DNA of 64,000 bases. Source: Legionella steigerwaltii (GTDB taxonomy: Bacteria > Pseudomonadota > Gammaproteobacteria > Legionellales > Legionellaceae). A program made the translations under genes and the position numbers. A model generated the notes under the pieces. The model made no database searches. It had not been told where the DNA came from and saw only the letters and a list, made by a program, of their open reading frames with translations. Location of the stretch: NCBI RefSeq assembly GCF_001468065.1, contig NZ_LNYZ01000007.1, positions 62,001-126,000 on the forward strand. Reading direction: 5' to 3'. Below, one piece after another: positions 19,166 through 27,197 of the stretch (its first letter is position 1; every line of letters starts with the position of its first letter).

Positions 19166-20104
19166 CTAACGGTTTTTTAAATGTGCAATTAACTGTGGCA
19201 CAAGTTCAAATAAATCACCAACCAAACCATAATCAGCGATTTGAAAAATAGGGGCGTCTTCATCCTTATTAATTGCTACTATAATCTTGGAATCTTTCAT
19301 CCCTGCCAAATGCTGTACAGCTCCTGAGATTCCCACAGCAATATATAGCATTGGTGCAACTATCCTTCCGGTTTGCCCCACCTGATAATCATTAGGAACA
19401 AATCCGGCATCTACAGCAGCACGGGATGCTCCTACAGCAGCACCAAGTACATCGGCTAACTCTTCAATTAGCTTAAACTTTTCGGCACTTTGCAATCCTC
19501 TTCCACCTGAAACAACAATTTTAGCGCTGCCTAAATCAGGTCGTTCAGATTTACTTAATTCATGTTTCACGAATTGACTACTCTTTGCAACACATTCTTT
19601 ATCGATTTGTTCGACGCAACAACTTGGTTGACTTGTAGTTATAGGATTAAAAGCGGTTGATCTAATAGTTAAAACTTTTATTGGATCAAGGACTCGCACG
19701 GTTTCTATAGCATTACCTGCGTATATCGGATGTTCAAAAGTATCTTTATCAATAATTTTGCTGACATCAGAAACTTGAGCCACGTCCAATTGTGCTGCAA
19801 TACGTGGAGCAATATTTTTACCAAATGTGCTCGCTGGCACTAATATGGCTTTAAATGAATGGGCAAAAGAAAGAACTACCTCACTTACTTGCTCTGCTAA
19901 AGGATGCTCATAACAAGGTTTATCAATGCACCAAACAGCATGTGCTCCTGCAAGAGTTGCCGCTTGTTCAGCTACCGCTTTGCACTGATATCCAACAACG
20001 AGTAAGGTCGGATTATCGCCCAACTCCAATGCAGCAGCTAACGCATTACGGGTAGATGGATGTAATGTTTGATTATCATGTTCAACAAGTACTAAAGTGC
20101 TCAT
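19166..20104 (-). CDS. etfA: Electron transfer flavoprotein alpha subunit
   Basis: 312 residues. It carries the FAD of the ETF heterodimer, which passes electrons from acyl-CoA and other dehydrogenases to the quinone pool. The C-terminal FAD-binding region shows [37 protein letters not shown] and the [14 protein letters not shown] motif. It lies 12 bases after etfB. Confidence 0.96.
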   Translation of the reverse strand: MSTLVLVEHDNQTLHPSTRNALAAALELGDNPTLLVVGYQCKAVAEQAATLAGAHAVWCIDKPCYEHPLAEQVSEVVLSFAHSFKAILVPASTFGKNIAPRIAAQLDVAQVSDVSKIIDKDTFEHPIYAGNAIETVRVLDPIKVLTIRSTAFNPITTSQPSCCVEQIDKECVAKSSQFVKHELSKSERPDLGSAKIVVSGGRGLQSAEKFKLIEELADVLGAAVGASRAAVDAGFVPNDYQVGQTGRIVAPMLYIAVGISGAVQHLAGMKDSKIIVAINKDEDAPIFQIADYGLVGDLFELVPQLIAHLKNR

Positions 20105-20116
20105 CTCGCCCCCTTA

Positions 20117-20866
20117 TCAAAGCACTTTGGCTTCATGCTGTAATTTATCCAATAACTCAGTCACTGATTCAACCCTCACTCCAGCACTGCGAACCGCAGG
20201 TGCAGTGACTTTTAATACTTCAACATGTTTTTTAAGTGACAATCCCATACTATTTAATTCTAAAACATCTAAAGGTTTCTTTTTGGCTTTCATGATATTG
20301 GGAAGACTGGCATATCGTGGTTCATTCAAGCGTAGATCCGTACTCACTACAGCTGGCAAATGCACGCTTATTGTTTCTAGTCCACCGTCAATCTCACGGG
20401 TTACCTCAAGGTGATCAGCATGTGCTTCTATTTTAGAAGCATAGGTAGCCTGCGACCAATTTAACAAGGCAGCCAACATTTGTGGTGTTTGATTATTATC
20501 ACCATCAATAGCTTGTTTCCCCATCAATACTAAATCTGGTTTTTCATCATCGACGATCTTTTTTAATATTTTTGCGATATTAAGGCTTTCAAATGAATCT
20601 TGGGTTTGAACCAATATCGCTCTATCTACTCCTAAGGCCAAAGCATGCCTTAAGGTTTCCTGCGAGCTATCTCCGCCAATGCTGACTGCGATCACTTCAG
20701 TAGCCCAATTTTTTTCGCGTAACCGTAACGCTTCTTCTACAGCAATTTCATCAAATGGATTCATTGCCATTTTAATATTTTGTGTTTCAACTCCTGAATG
20801 GTCCGATTTGACCCGAATTTTGACATAAGGATCGATTACACGCTTCACTGCCACGAGAATTTTCAT
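20117..20866 (-). CDS. etfB: Electron transfer flavoprotein beta subunit
   Basis: 249 residues. The N-terminal [13 protein letters not shown], the central [12 protein letters not shown] and the [23 protein letters not shown] motif are typical of EtfB. It binds AMP and partners EtfA. First gene of etfB-etfA-ald. Confidence 0.96.
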   Translation of the reverse strand: MKILVAVKRVIDPYVKIRVKSDHSGVETQNIKMAMNPFDEIAVEEALRLREKNWATEVIAVSIGGDSSQETLRHALALGVDRAILVQTQDSFESLNIAKILKKIVDDEKPDLVLMGKQAIDGDNNQTPQMLAALLNWSQATYASKIEAHADHLEVTREIDGGLETISVHLPAVVSTDLRLNEPRYASLPNIMKAKKKPLDVLELNSMGLSLKKHVEVLKVTAPAVRSAGVRVESVTELLDKLQHEAKVL

Positions 20867-21027
20867 AATTCCTCACTGGATAATCAAAACAATCGCATCT
20901 TGCCAGAGATACTGTGCCAAATTCAAGGGGGTATTTCTATTTAAGCTGAATTTGACACCTAAATTGTTGCTGGGATAACGACTAAAATTGAGCCTACCGG
21001 CGTTAAAATTTATTTCATTATAAAGGA

Positions 21028-22272
21028 TTAACCCTTACTTAAAGTAGGCTGCATCTCAACATCATCTATTAGCAGACTAATCACATGCTCAGCTCGGTCA
21101 ACCGCCAAAGCAGTCTTTCCTCCCTTAGTATAAACATTGGAGTTTTTTTTAATTATTTCTAATGCATCATGAGCTTTCGCAATTTTTTGTTCAACCAGCA
21201 AATCCTCGTCTTTATCTAACACACGCAATCTAAGTAAAAACGCATCTAGTGCACGATACTTCTCTCCTCCTGCTCTCCAATTTCTAAAAAATTGTTGCTC
21301 TAATAATCCGAGATATGATTCGATAGGTGCTGCGATCATTTTTAGTTGTGGCGTTTTAAAATTATCACTTTGATTTTGACTTGCAAGAATTAATTCGCGA
21401 CACAAGTTTTCTTCTGCAGTCGCACCATCAAATTTAACTTCAGGAGAATAGCTAATTAACGGGGTTAAAAGAGTAGAACCTATCTGCAAACTCATCTCAT
21501 AACACTGTCGAGATGCCCAAAAAGTCATTTCGACGAGACATACTAATAACGTTGTAGTAGCCGTAGCAGAAACCATAGTAACCTTTTGCAAAGCACCCCC
21601 AAGTTTTTGCAATTTTTTTGAATTGCTACTCTCCATATATTGTCCACTTTTTAATAAAGCAAAATACAGGGCATAAACAGTAAATAACTCTTCAGCAAAA
21701 ACAAAAGTACTGAAACTGATAAAAACCATTGGCAGAAATGAAATTAAAGCACGTATCCCTTTCGGTTTTATCTTTCCTACCTCATCAAAATAGCCCCCTG
21801 ATTGATCAAGCAAACCTAAAAGACTTACATAAAAATTACGCTCAGTAAATGTTCTGGAAGTATTTTTTAAGTTTTCTAACCATTTTTTAAGATCTTCGCG
21901 AGATGATATTTCATCAAATTTAATCAGTTTAAAATCCTGGGGAGATGTTAATTTTCCATGACAGAGGCCTAGTGTTTTAAAACAAGCCCCATCATTGCGG
22001 TCTTCAGATAAATTCTTTTCGAGCCATTTAACTTCTGGAACAAATTTTTCTATGAGGTCCGGATGAAAGTATAAAGATAAATTTTTATAATTTTTTCGGA
22101 TTTTTACTTTTTCTGGGCCGTCTTTAAGTAACAATTTATTAATTAATTTAATAAAATCAGCATCCAGACGTAACAGAGCCTCTGTATTCAAGTCACTCTT
22201 ATAACATTTATTTTCTTCATCATAACTGGCATAGATGCTAACCAGAGTTTTTAATTCAGTCTCTACAGTCAT
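21028..22272 (-). CDS. Unknown membrane protein with J-domain-like HPD motif
   Basis: 414 residues; family not recognised. Residues ~58-80 read KNYKNLSLYFHPDLIEKF, resembling helix II and the HPD loop (residues 70-72) of DnaJ-type J domains. Two hydrophobic segments lie at about 174-206 and 231-252, and the C-terminal ~150 residues are helical and charged. There is no signal peptide. A J-like N-domain plus a helical hairpin membrane anchor would suit a protein recruiting Hsp70, possibly a translocated one, but this is inference. The start is backed by GGAG eight bases upstream. The 72-bp gap to the PAP2 gene suggests independent expression. Confidence 0.7.
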   Translation of the reverse strand: MTVETELKTLVSIYASYDEENKCYKSDLNTEALLRLDADFIKLINKLLLKDGPEKVKIRKNYKNLSLYFHPDLIEKFVPEVKWLEKNLSEDRNDGACFKTLGLCHGKLTSPQDFKLIKFDEISSREDLKKWLENLKNTSRTFTERNFYVSLLGLLDQSGGYFDEVGKIKPKGIRALISFLPMVFISFSTFVFAEELFTVYALYFALLKSGQYMESSNSKKLQKLGGALQKVTMVSATATTTLLVCLVEMTFWASRQCYEMSLQIGSTLLTPLISYSPEVKFDGATAEENLCRELILASQNQSDNFKTPQLKMIAAPIESYLGLLEQQFFRNWRAGGEKYRALDAFLLRLRVLDKDEDLLVEQKIAKAHDALEIIKKNSNVYTKGGKTALAVDRAEHVISLLIDDVEMQPTLSKG

Positions 22273-22344
22273 AACCTCTCCTTAGATTGGCTAAGGATCG
22301 ATACTGCTAAAAACTCAGTCAACTTAGAGATTTGCGATCCCTAG

Positions 22345-22998
22345 TTATCGAACAGTACAATCCATTTTATTAAACCAATTCTTCCGTTTAAGATATTCAG
22401 TAAAAAAGCCAACAACCAACAGACTAATATAAAATGCGCTCATCACATCACTCAAATAATGAAAACAGAGCAAGACTCGAGTTGCGACAACGAGTAGAGC
22501 AATAACAAGTAAAACATAAAAATATCGAGAAAAAAGTACCCCAAGTCCTGAAGCCAAACTAATAACTGTTGTTGTATGTCCTGAAGGTAAAGACCAATAG
22601 TTTGCGCTTAATTTAAACCAATAAAATCCAAATTCATTACTTGAAAATAGCAAGTCTGGACGAGCACGGCTTAATGTAACTTTCAAAATAAAACAAACCA
22701 AATTAGCTAAAAACACACATCCTAACAAATACCAAGATCGCGCTTCATACACAGTATTAACTTGAATGTATCGGAAATACAAAGCCGCAATAAAAAACAA
22801 AATGATATAAGCAACCCATTTACCCAAAGCAGTCAATAGTTCCAAAAAAGGTACCTTGGTTCCAAGAGCCAACTGATAAAAATAAGTCGCTACAGGCTTG
22901 TCTACAAAATAATAGGCTAAAATAACAAAAATTGCATAAACAATAATAACCCAAGGTTTTTTCATAAAATAAAATAGCTTATCAAATTGTGTCATCAA
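22345..22998 (-). CDS. PAP2-family membrane phosphatase
   Basis: 217 residues with about six membrane helices. The three PAP2 signature parts are complete: K106-to-R113-P114 (KVTLSRARP), PSGH at 138-141, and R174...H180...D184. Family members dephosphorylate undecaprenyl pyrophosphate, phosphatidate, phosphatidylglycerophosphate or lipid A; the substrate cannot be told here. It starts 8 bases after the transporter gene, so the two form an operon. Confidence 0.85.
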   Translation of the reverse strand: MMTQFDKLFYFMKKPWVIIVYAIFVILAYYFVDKPVATYFYQLALGTKVPFLELLTALGKWVAYIILFFIAALYFRYIQVNTVYEARSWYLLGCVFLANLVCFILKVTLSRARPDLLFSSNEFGFYWFKLSANYWSLPSGHTTTVISLASGLGVLFSRYFYVLLVIALLVVATRVLLCFHYLSDVMSAFYISLLVVGFFTEYLKRKNWFNKMDCTVR

Positions 22999-23006
22999 TC
23001 AAATCC

Positions 23007-24884
23007 TTATTTTTCACGTAAGTACCATGGAATAGTAATAACAATCGTATTGGGATCTCGCTTTAAAAACAGTAAAGTACGTAATCCTGGAGCATGGATA
23101 TTGTGAAGTAAGTACTCATACCACTTAGGTTCTACCAACTCAGGTATAATAAGCGCAATAAGTCTATTTTTCTCCTCTTTTCTTACTTTACTTACAAAAT
23201 TTAATAATGGTTTATAAATACGTCGATATGGTGATTTAATAATTTCCAGTTTGGGAGTTTTTTTAGCTGCATCTTTGGCTGGGATTTCAATTTTATCATG
23301 CCAAAGCTGTTGCAACCGCTCAACATCTTCATACCCTGCATCAATAAAAACTGCTGTAATATCATCCGAAAGTAACATTCCAAATTGAATTGCTTTTTCT
23401 GCAATTAAATCCAAACCATGAATTGGAATAATAACTATAGGATGTTTTAGTGAACGAAGATTTATTTTTATTGGATTTTCAATTTCCTGAGCAATTTTTT
23501 TATAGTGAAGTTTAATACGATGCATTAAATAGGCTAGCGAAGGCGCAAGAACAACAATGATCCAGGCACCTTCAATAAATTTTGTCATGATAATAATAAC
23601 AAGTGCAATTGCAGTAACTACAGCGCCAAATGCATTGACGATTAATTTATATCGAAATTGCTGATTTTCCTTACGTAACCAATACTTTACCATGCCAATC
23701 TGAGAAAAAAGAAAGGCACTAAAAGCACCAACAGCAAATAATGGAATCAGATTATTTGTAATTCCTTTAAAAGCAATCAAAATTAGCGCAGAAAAAATTG
23801 CCAAAATAATAATTCCGACTGAAAAAACTAGACGTCTACCACGTTCAGCAAAGAAATAAGGTAAATAATTATCCTCAGCAAGGAAGCGACATACCCTTGG
23901 AAAAGCTGAGAAACTGGTTTGTGCCGAGTAGGCAAGAACAATAAAAATACTCGCAATCGAAATATAGTAAAAAATACCTTTCCCTGTAGCCGCTTCAACG
24001 AGTTGCGACAGTATGGTTTGATATCCTGGGCGGCTCTGATCCATAGCTATTATATGATAAGCGGGACAAAGATAACCAATGAGTATTAAAAATAGCGCAA
24101 GCGTGCCAACAATTATAGTCAACGTCCATTGTGCATTTCGTACGGTTGGCTTGCGAAACAAAGGCACCGCATTACTAACTGCTTCGACCCCTGTCATCGC
24201 GGTTAAACCATTAGCAAAAGCAGTTAACAACATCCAAAATGTCAATGTTTCAAGTGAATTCGTTTGACTTTTTGCTATGTTATGTACAGGTAGTGGATGT
24301 CCACCATTAATCCAAACCTCTCCTAATCCAATAAGCAGAGTAACTGATATGCACACTATAAAAATAATTACCGGAATTACAAGAAGTGTTCCTGTCTCAC
24401 GAATTCCTCGCAAATTAATTAAGGTGAGCATAAGCAGGATCACAAGACATAATGTCAGTGTGTAGGGATGCAATGCAGGAATTGCCGACACAATCGCACC
24501 AACACCAGCTGATATACCAACTGTAACATTCAATAAATAATCCAGTATTAGAGAAATCGCTGCACCTAAACCATATTTTTTGCCCAAATTATCACTAGCA
24601 ACAATGTAGGCCCCTCCTCCATTTGGATATGCGGCAGTTGTTTGCATGTAAGAAAAATACAAAGACATAAGCACAATAACGACTAATATGGATATAGTAA
24701 AAAAATGATTTAATCCGATTATTCCGGCTGGTAACAAAACAGCAAGTGCTGCTTCCGGCCCATATGCTGTTGAAGATAATGCATCTAATCCCAGTGCGGG
24801 AACTCCAGTTAATATGGATAATTCTTGTGTCTTCCTAGACCTTAACGAAAGAGGTTTTCCCAAGATTTTATCTATGATTGACAT
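23007..24884 (-). CDS. APC-superfamily transporter, KimA-like
   Basis: 625 residues. About 12 membrane helices occupy residues 25-465, followed by a ~150-residue cytoplasmic domain. The segments GVPALGLDALSSTAYGPEA and SYMQTTAAYPNGGGAYIV resemble the Bacillus KimA (YdaO) high-affinity potassium importer more than classical amino-acid permeases. Potassium import is therefore the best guess; an amino acid substrate is the alternative. First gene of a two-gene unit with the PAP2 phosphatase. Confidence 0.8.
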   Translation of the reverse strand: MSIIDKILGKPLSLRSRKTQELSILTGVPALGLDALSSTAYGPEAALAVLLPAGIIGLNHFFTISILVVIVLMSLYFSYMQTTAAYPNGGGAYIVASDNLGKKYGLGAAISLILDYLLNVTVGISAGVGAIVSAIPALHPYTLTLCLVILLMLTLINLRGIRETGTLLVIPVIIFIVCISVTLLIGLGEVWINGGHPLPVHNIAKSQTNSLETLTFWMLLTAFANGLTAMTGVEAVSNAVPLFRKPTVRNAQWTLTIIVGTLALFLILIGYLCPAYHIIAMDQSRPGYQTILSQLVEAATGKGIFYYISIASIFIVLAYSAQTSFSAFPRVCRFLAEDNYLPYFFAERGRRLVFSVGIIILAIFSALILIAFKGITNNLIPLFAVGAFSAFLFSQIGMVKYWLRKENQQFRYKLIVNAFGAVVTAIALVIIIMTKFIEGAWIIVVLAPSLAYLMHRIKLHYKKIAQEIENPIKINLRSLKHPIVIIPIHGLDLIAEKAIQFGMLLSDDITAVFIDAGYEDVERLQQLWHDKIEIPAKDAAKKTPKLEIIKSPYRRIYKPLLNFVSKVRKEEKNRLIALIIPELVEPKWYEYLLHNIHAPGLRTLLFLKRDPNTIVITIPWYLREK

Positions 24885-25062
24885 GTCCCTATAACCTCAA
24901 AATTTTTAATCTATTGTAACTATTCAATAAAACTTAATAAAGATATCTTCATCCGAGTAATTAACTCGAACTTGTTCATAAAAGTAAAACCATTGACTTG
25001 TTGACAAAAGGATCAAAAAGCACAACAATTCGACTTAAAATTTTAATTATGGAACTCTTATT

Positions 25063-26142
25063 ATGGATATAAAAAAATTTTCTATTGGCTTAATCAAAGT
25101 GCTCGCTTTTGCTTTATTAATAATCCAGAGCGCTTTTGCCGAAGATATTAAGGTTGTTGGAACGTTAGAGCAGGCTTTAAAACAAGATGATGTAAGCTTG
25201 TCGCAAAATACCTCTGTAAAAGATGAAAAAGTCATACAATTAATGCACGTGGAATTATCAAATGAAGCAAAAAATCTTCTGATCAACCATGCTAAAGATG
25301 CTTTAGAACATAAACATCAGTTTGCCTATACCTCACCCAGCGCACCGATGCCCAATAACATTAAACTGGGTATGAATAATGTACCCGTATTGGATCAAGG
25401 AATACATGGGACCTGTACTACATTTGCAGTAACTGCCGCGCTTGATGCCACGATGATCAAAGGTGATTATATTAGTCAATTGTGTAACCTACAGCTAGGC
25501 AGTTATTTGGAAAGCTATGGTTACGGTCCAAGTGGTTGGGATGGAAGTTATGCAAATTACGTAATAGCCCAAATGGAATATTATGGAATCGTCAATAAGT
25601 TAAAGCAGTTAAAATTTGGTTGCGGAGATCTGACCCAATATCCTACTTACTCAGCACATAATCCAGAATCTTTTATGGCACCTGAAAAATTTAAATTACT
25701 CAGTGAACCTGTTTTTGGGAAGGAGGTTAACTGGTCTGATGTATACCAAAGAAATAATCCTGAGAAAAATTTAAATAGTGTAAAGCAGGCCCTGAATGCT
25801 GGCGACAGATTGGCCTTTGCTGTGCTTCTTCCCCGTACCGATTTAGGATTTGTGGGAGCAGTTGCCAAATATAAGACCTGGATATACAAAGATACATGGG
25901 TATTAACTCCAGAAATTATAGCAGGTGTTGATTCTGTAGAAGCAGCTCATGAAATGGTCATTACCGGGTATGATGATAATGCGGTTGCGGTGGATAATAA
26001 TGGAGTAAAGCATACAGGGTTATTATTTTTACGTAACTCTTGGGGCACTTCTGTTGGTGATTATGGCGAATTTTATATGTCTTATGATTATTTTAAATTA
26101 TTAGCTTATGATATAACCCGATTTTCGCGAGCTTCAATATAA
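25063..26142 (+). CDS. Secreted papain-like (C1) cysteine protease
   Basis: 359 residues. A signal peptide (residues 1-26, ending SAFA) precedes a ~75-residue pro-like segment. The mature enzyme shows the oxyanion Gln112 and catalytic Cys118 in VPVLDQGIHGTCTTFA, His296 in AAHEMVITGYDD and Asn325 in LRNSWG, a full papain set. Export to the periplasm is likely; secretion by the type II system is possible given lspC in this window. It is a single gene with a 178-bp upstream gap. Confidence 0.85.
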   Translation: MDIKKFSIGLIKVLAFALLIIQSAFAEDIKVVGTLEQALKQDDVSLSQNTSVKDEKVIQLMHVELSNEAKNLLINHAKDALEHKHQFAYTSPSAPMPNNIKLGMNNVPVLDQGIHGTCTTFAVTAALDATMIKGDYISQLCNLQLGSYLESYGYGPSGWDGSYANYVIAQMEYYGIVNKLKQLKFGCGDLTQYPTYSAHNPESFMAPEKFKLLSEPVFGKEVNWSDVYQRNNPEKNLNSVKQALNAGDRLAFAVLLPRTDLGFVGAVAKYKTWIYKDTWVLTPEIIAGVDSVEAAHEMVITGYDDNAVAVDNNGVKHTGLLFLRNSWGTSVGDYGEFYMSYDYFKLLAYDITRFSRASI

Positions 26143-26225
26143 CTGGAACAAGGAAAAAATTTTTTCAAACGTAGATACTGTCAAAATGCAATCTTTCAAC
26201 GAAAATTTAGGTTGCTTGTGATCGT

Positions 26226-26319
26226 TGTAGCCTGGGTGTAGCGCAGCGAAACCCGGGATATAGCAGCGTGAATTTTTATCCGTAACCCGGGTTACGGCTT
26301 TGCCTTCACCCAGGCTACA
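26226..26319. repeat. TGTAGCC inverted repeat, copy 3 (mismatched arms)
   Basis: The left arm reads GTAGCGCAGCGAAACCC; the right arm is the complement of GAAGGCAAAGCCGTAACCC, a different arm type. Only the ends and the CCCGGG core pair well. It fills the convergent gap and ends 3 bases from the amidohydrolase gene. Confidence 0.88.
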
Positions 26320-26322
26320 TTT

Positions 26323-27090
26323 CTACGTTTCTATCTCCTTAAGTTGCAAACGATAAAAATCGACCGCATTAGTCAATAAAATTTTATTCGTTATATCAGG
26401 ATCAAACGTATCCGAAATGAGAACAATATCTTCTTCTTTAAAAGGTTGTGGCGCACGTGTTGATGGAAGATCAGTACCAAACATCAACGCATTGGGATTA
26501 ATAGAAACAATCGTTTTTAAAGCCTTAGCCACATCAAAATCAACTCGCCCAAATCCAGATGCTTTCACTTTGACGCCTTGTTCAACAAGCTTAAATAATT
26601 CAGAAAGCCCTTTTTTTGATAATCCTAGATGATCGATACACAAAGCAGGTAAACTGAGCAATTGATCGGCTAATTCAATAAGCTCAGAAGAGTCAACATA
26701 TAATTCAACATGCCACTGTGCAATCTCATAAACTCGATGCGCCATGTCACTTAAATGTTCGATTGTTTCTGAACCACCTCTTTTTAAATTAAATCGTATT
26801 CCTCGAATCCCCTGCTGATTTAATTCAATAATTTGCTCATCACTTACTGAAGCAGGTAATTGAGTCACCCCAACAAAATTTGAACCCAAAGTGTGCAAAG
26901 CATTAACAAGATACGTTTGGTCAAATGCTTGAAAAGAGCCTGATACTACTGCCCCACCAACAATATGCAAGGGTTTTGCAATTTTAAGATAATCCATAAC
27001 CGTAAACTCATTGGGTAAATAGGATTGGTTGGCAACCAAAGGAAACTGGTAATCGATAATATGTAAATGTGCATCAAATAGGTTAATCAT
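26323..27090 (-). CDS. Amidohydrolase-family (TIM-barrel) metal-dependent hydrolase
   Basis: 255 residues. The start FDAHLHI (residues 5-11) gives the first metal-binding His-x-His. CIDHLGL and MFGTDLPSTRAPQPF supply the later His and Asp ligands of the amidohydrolase-2 family. Members hydrolyse lactones or decarboxylate small acids; the substrate is not evident. It is flanked by repeat copies 3 and 4. Confidence 0.82.
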   Translation of the reverse strand: MINLFDAHLHIIDYQFPLVANQSYLPNEFTVMDYLKIAKPLHIVGGAVVSGSFQAFDQTYLVNALHTLGSNFVGVTQLPASVSDEQIIELNQQGIRGIRFNLKRGGSETIEHLSDMAHRVYEIAQWHVELYVDSSELIELADQLLSLPALCIDHLGLSKKGLSELFKLVEQGVKVKASGFGRVDFDVAKALKTIVSINPNALMFGTDLPSTRAPQPFKEEDIVLISDTFDPDITNKILLTNAVDFYRLQLKEIET

Positions 27091-27120
27091 TTATGTCCCT
27101 GTTTTTACGTAATCCTTTAT

Positions 27121-27197
27121 TGTAGCCTGGCTGCTTGCAGCCAGGGAACTATTAAATGCATTCTAGAAAAATCCTGGTTGCAAGCACCCAAGCTACC
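27121..27197. repeat. TGTAGCC inverted repeat, copy 4 (divergent)
   Basis: The left arm TGTAGCCTGGCTGCTTGCAG runs on to CCAGGGA. The right arm is TCCTGGTTGCAAGCACCCAA followed by GCTAC. The ends belong to the family but the arm body is different. The right end supplies the TAG stop codon of the 949-residue gene on the minus strand. Confidence 0.75.

Noticed and set aside
22291-22344. Inverted repeat CTAAGGATCG / CGATCCCTAG after the HPD-protein start region
   Set aside because: One mismatch, a 34-base loop and no T-run; too weak to call.
25040-25062. Possible PmrA box (TTAAAATTTTAATT) before the papain-like protease
   Set aside because: The sequence is just AT-rich; the spacing and second half-site expected for PmrA are not clear.
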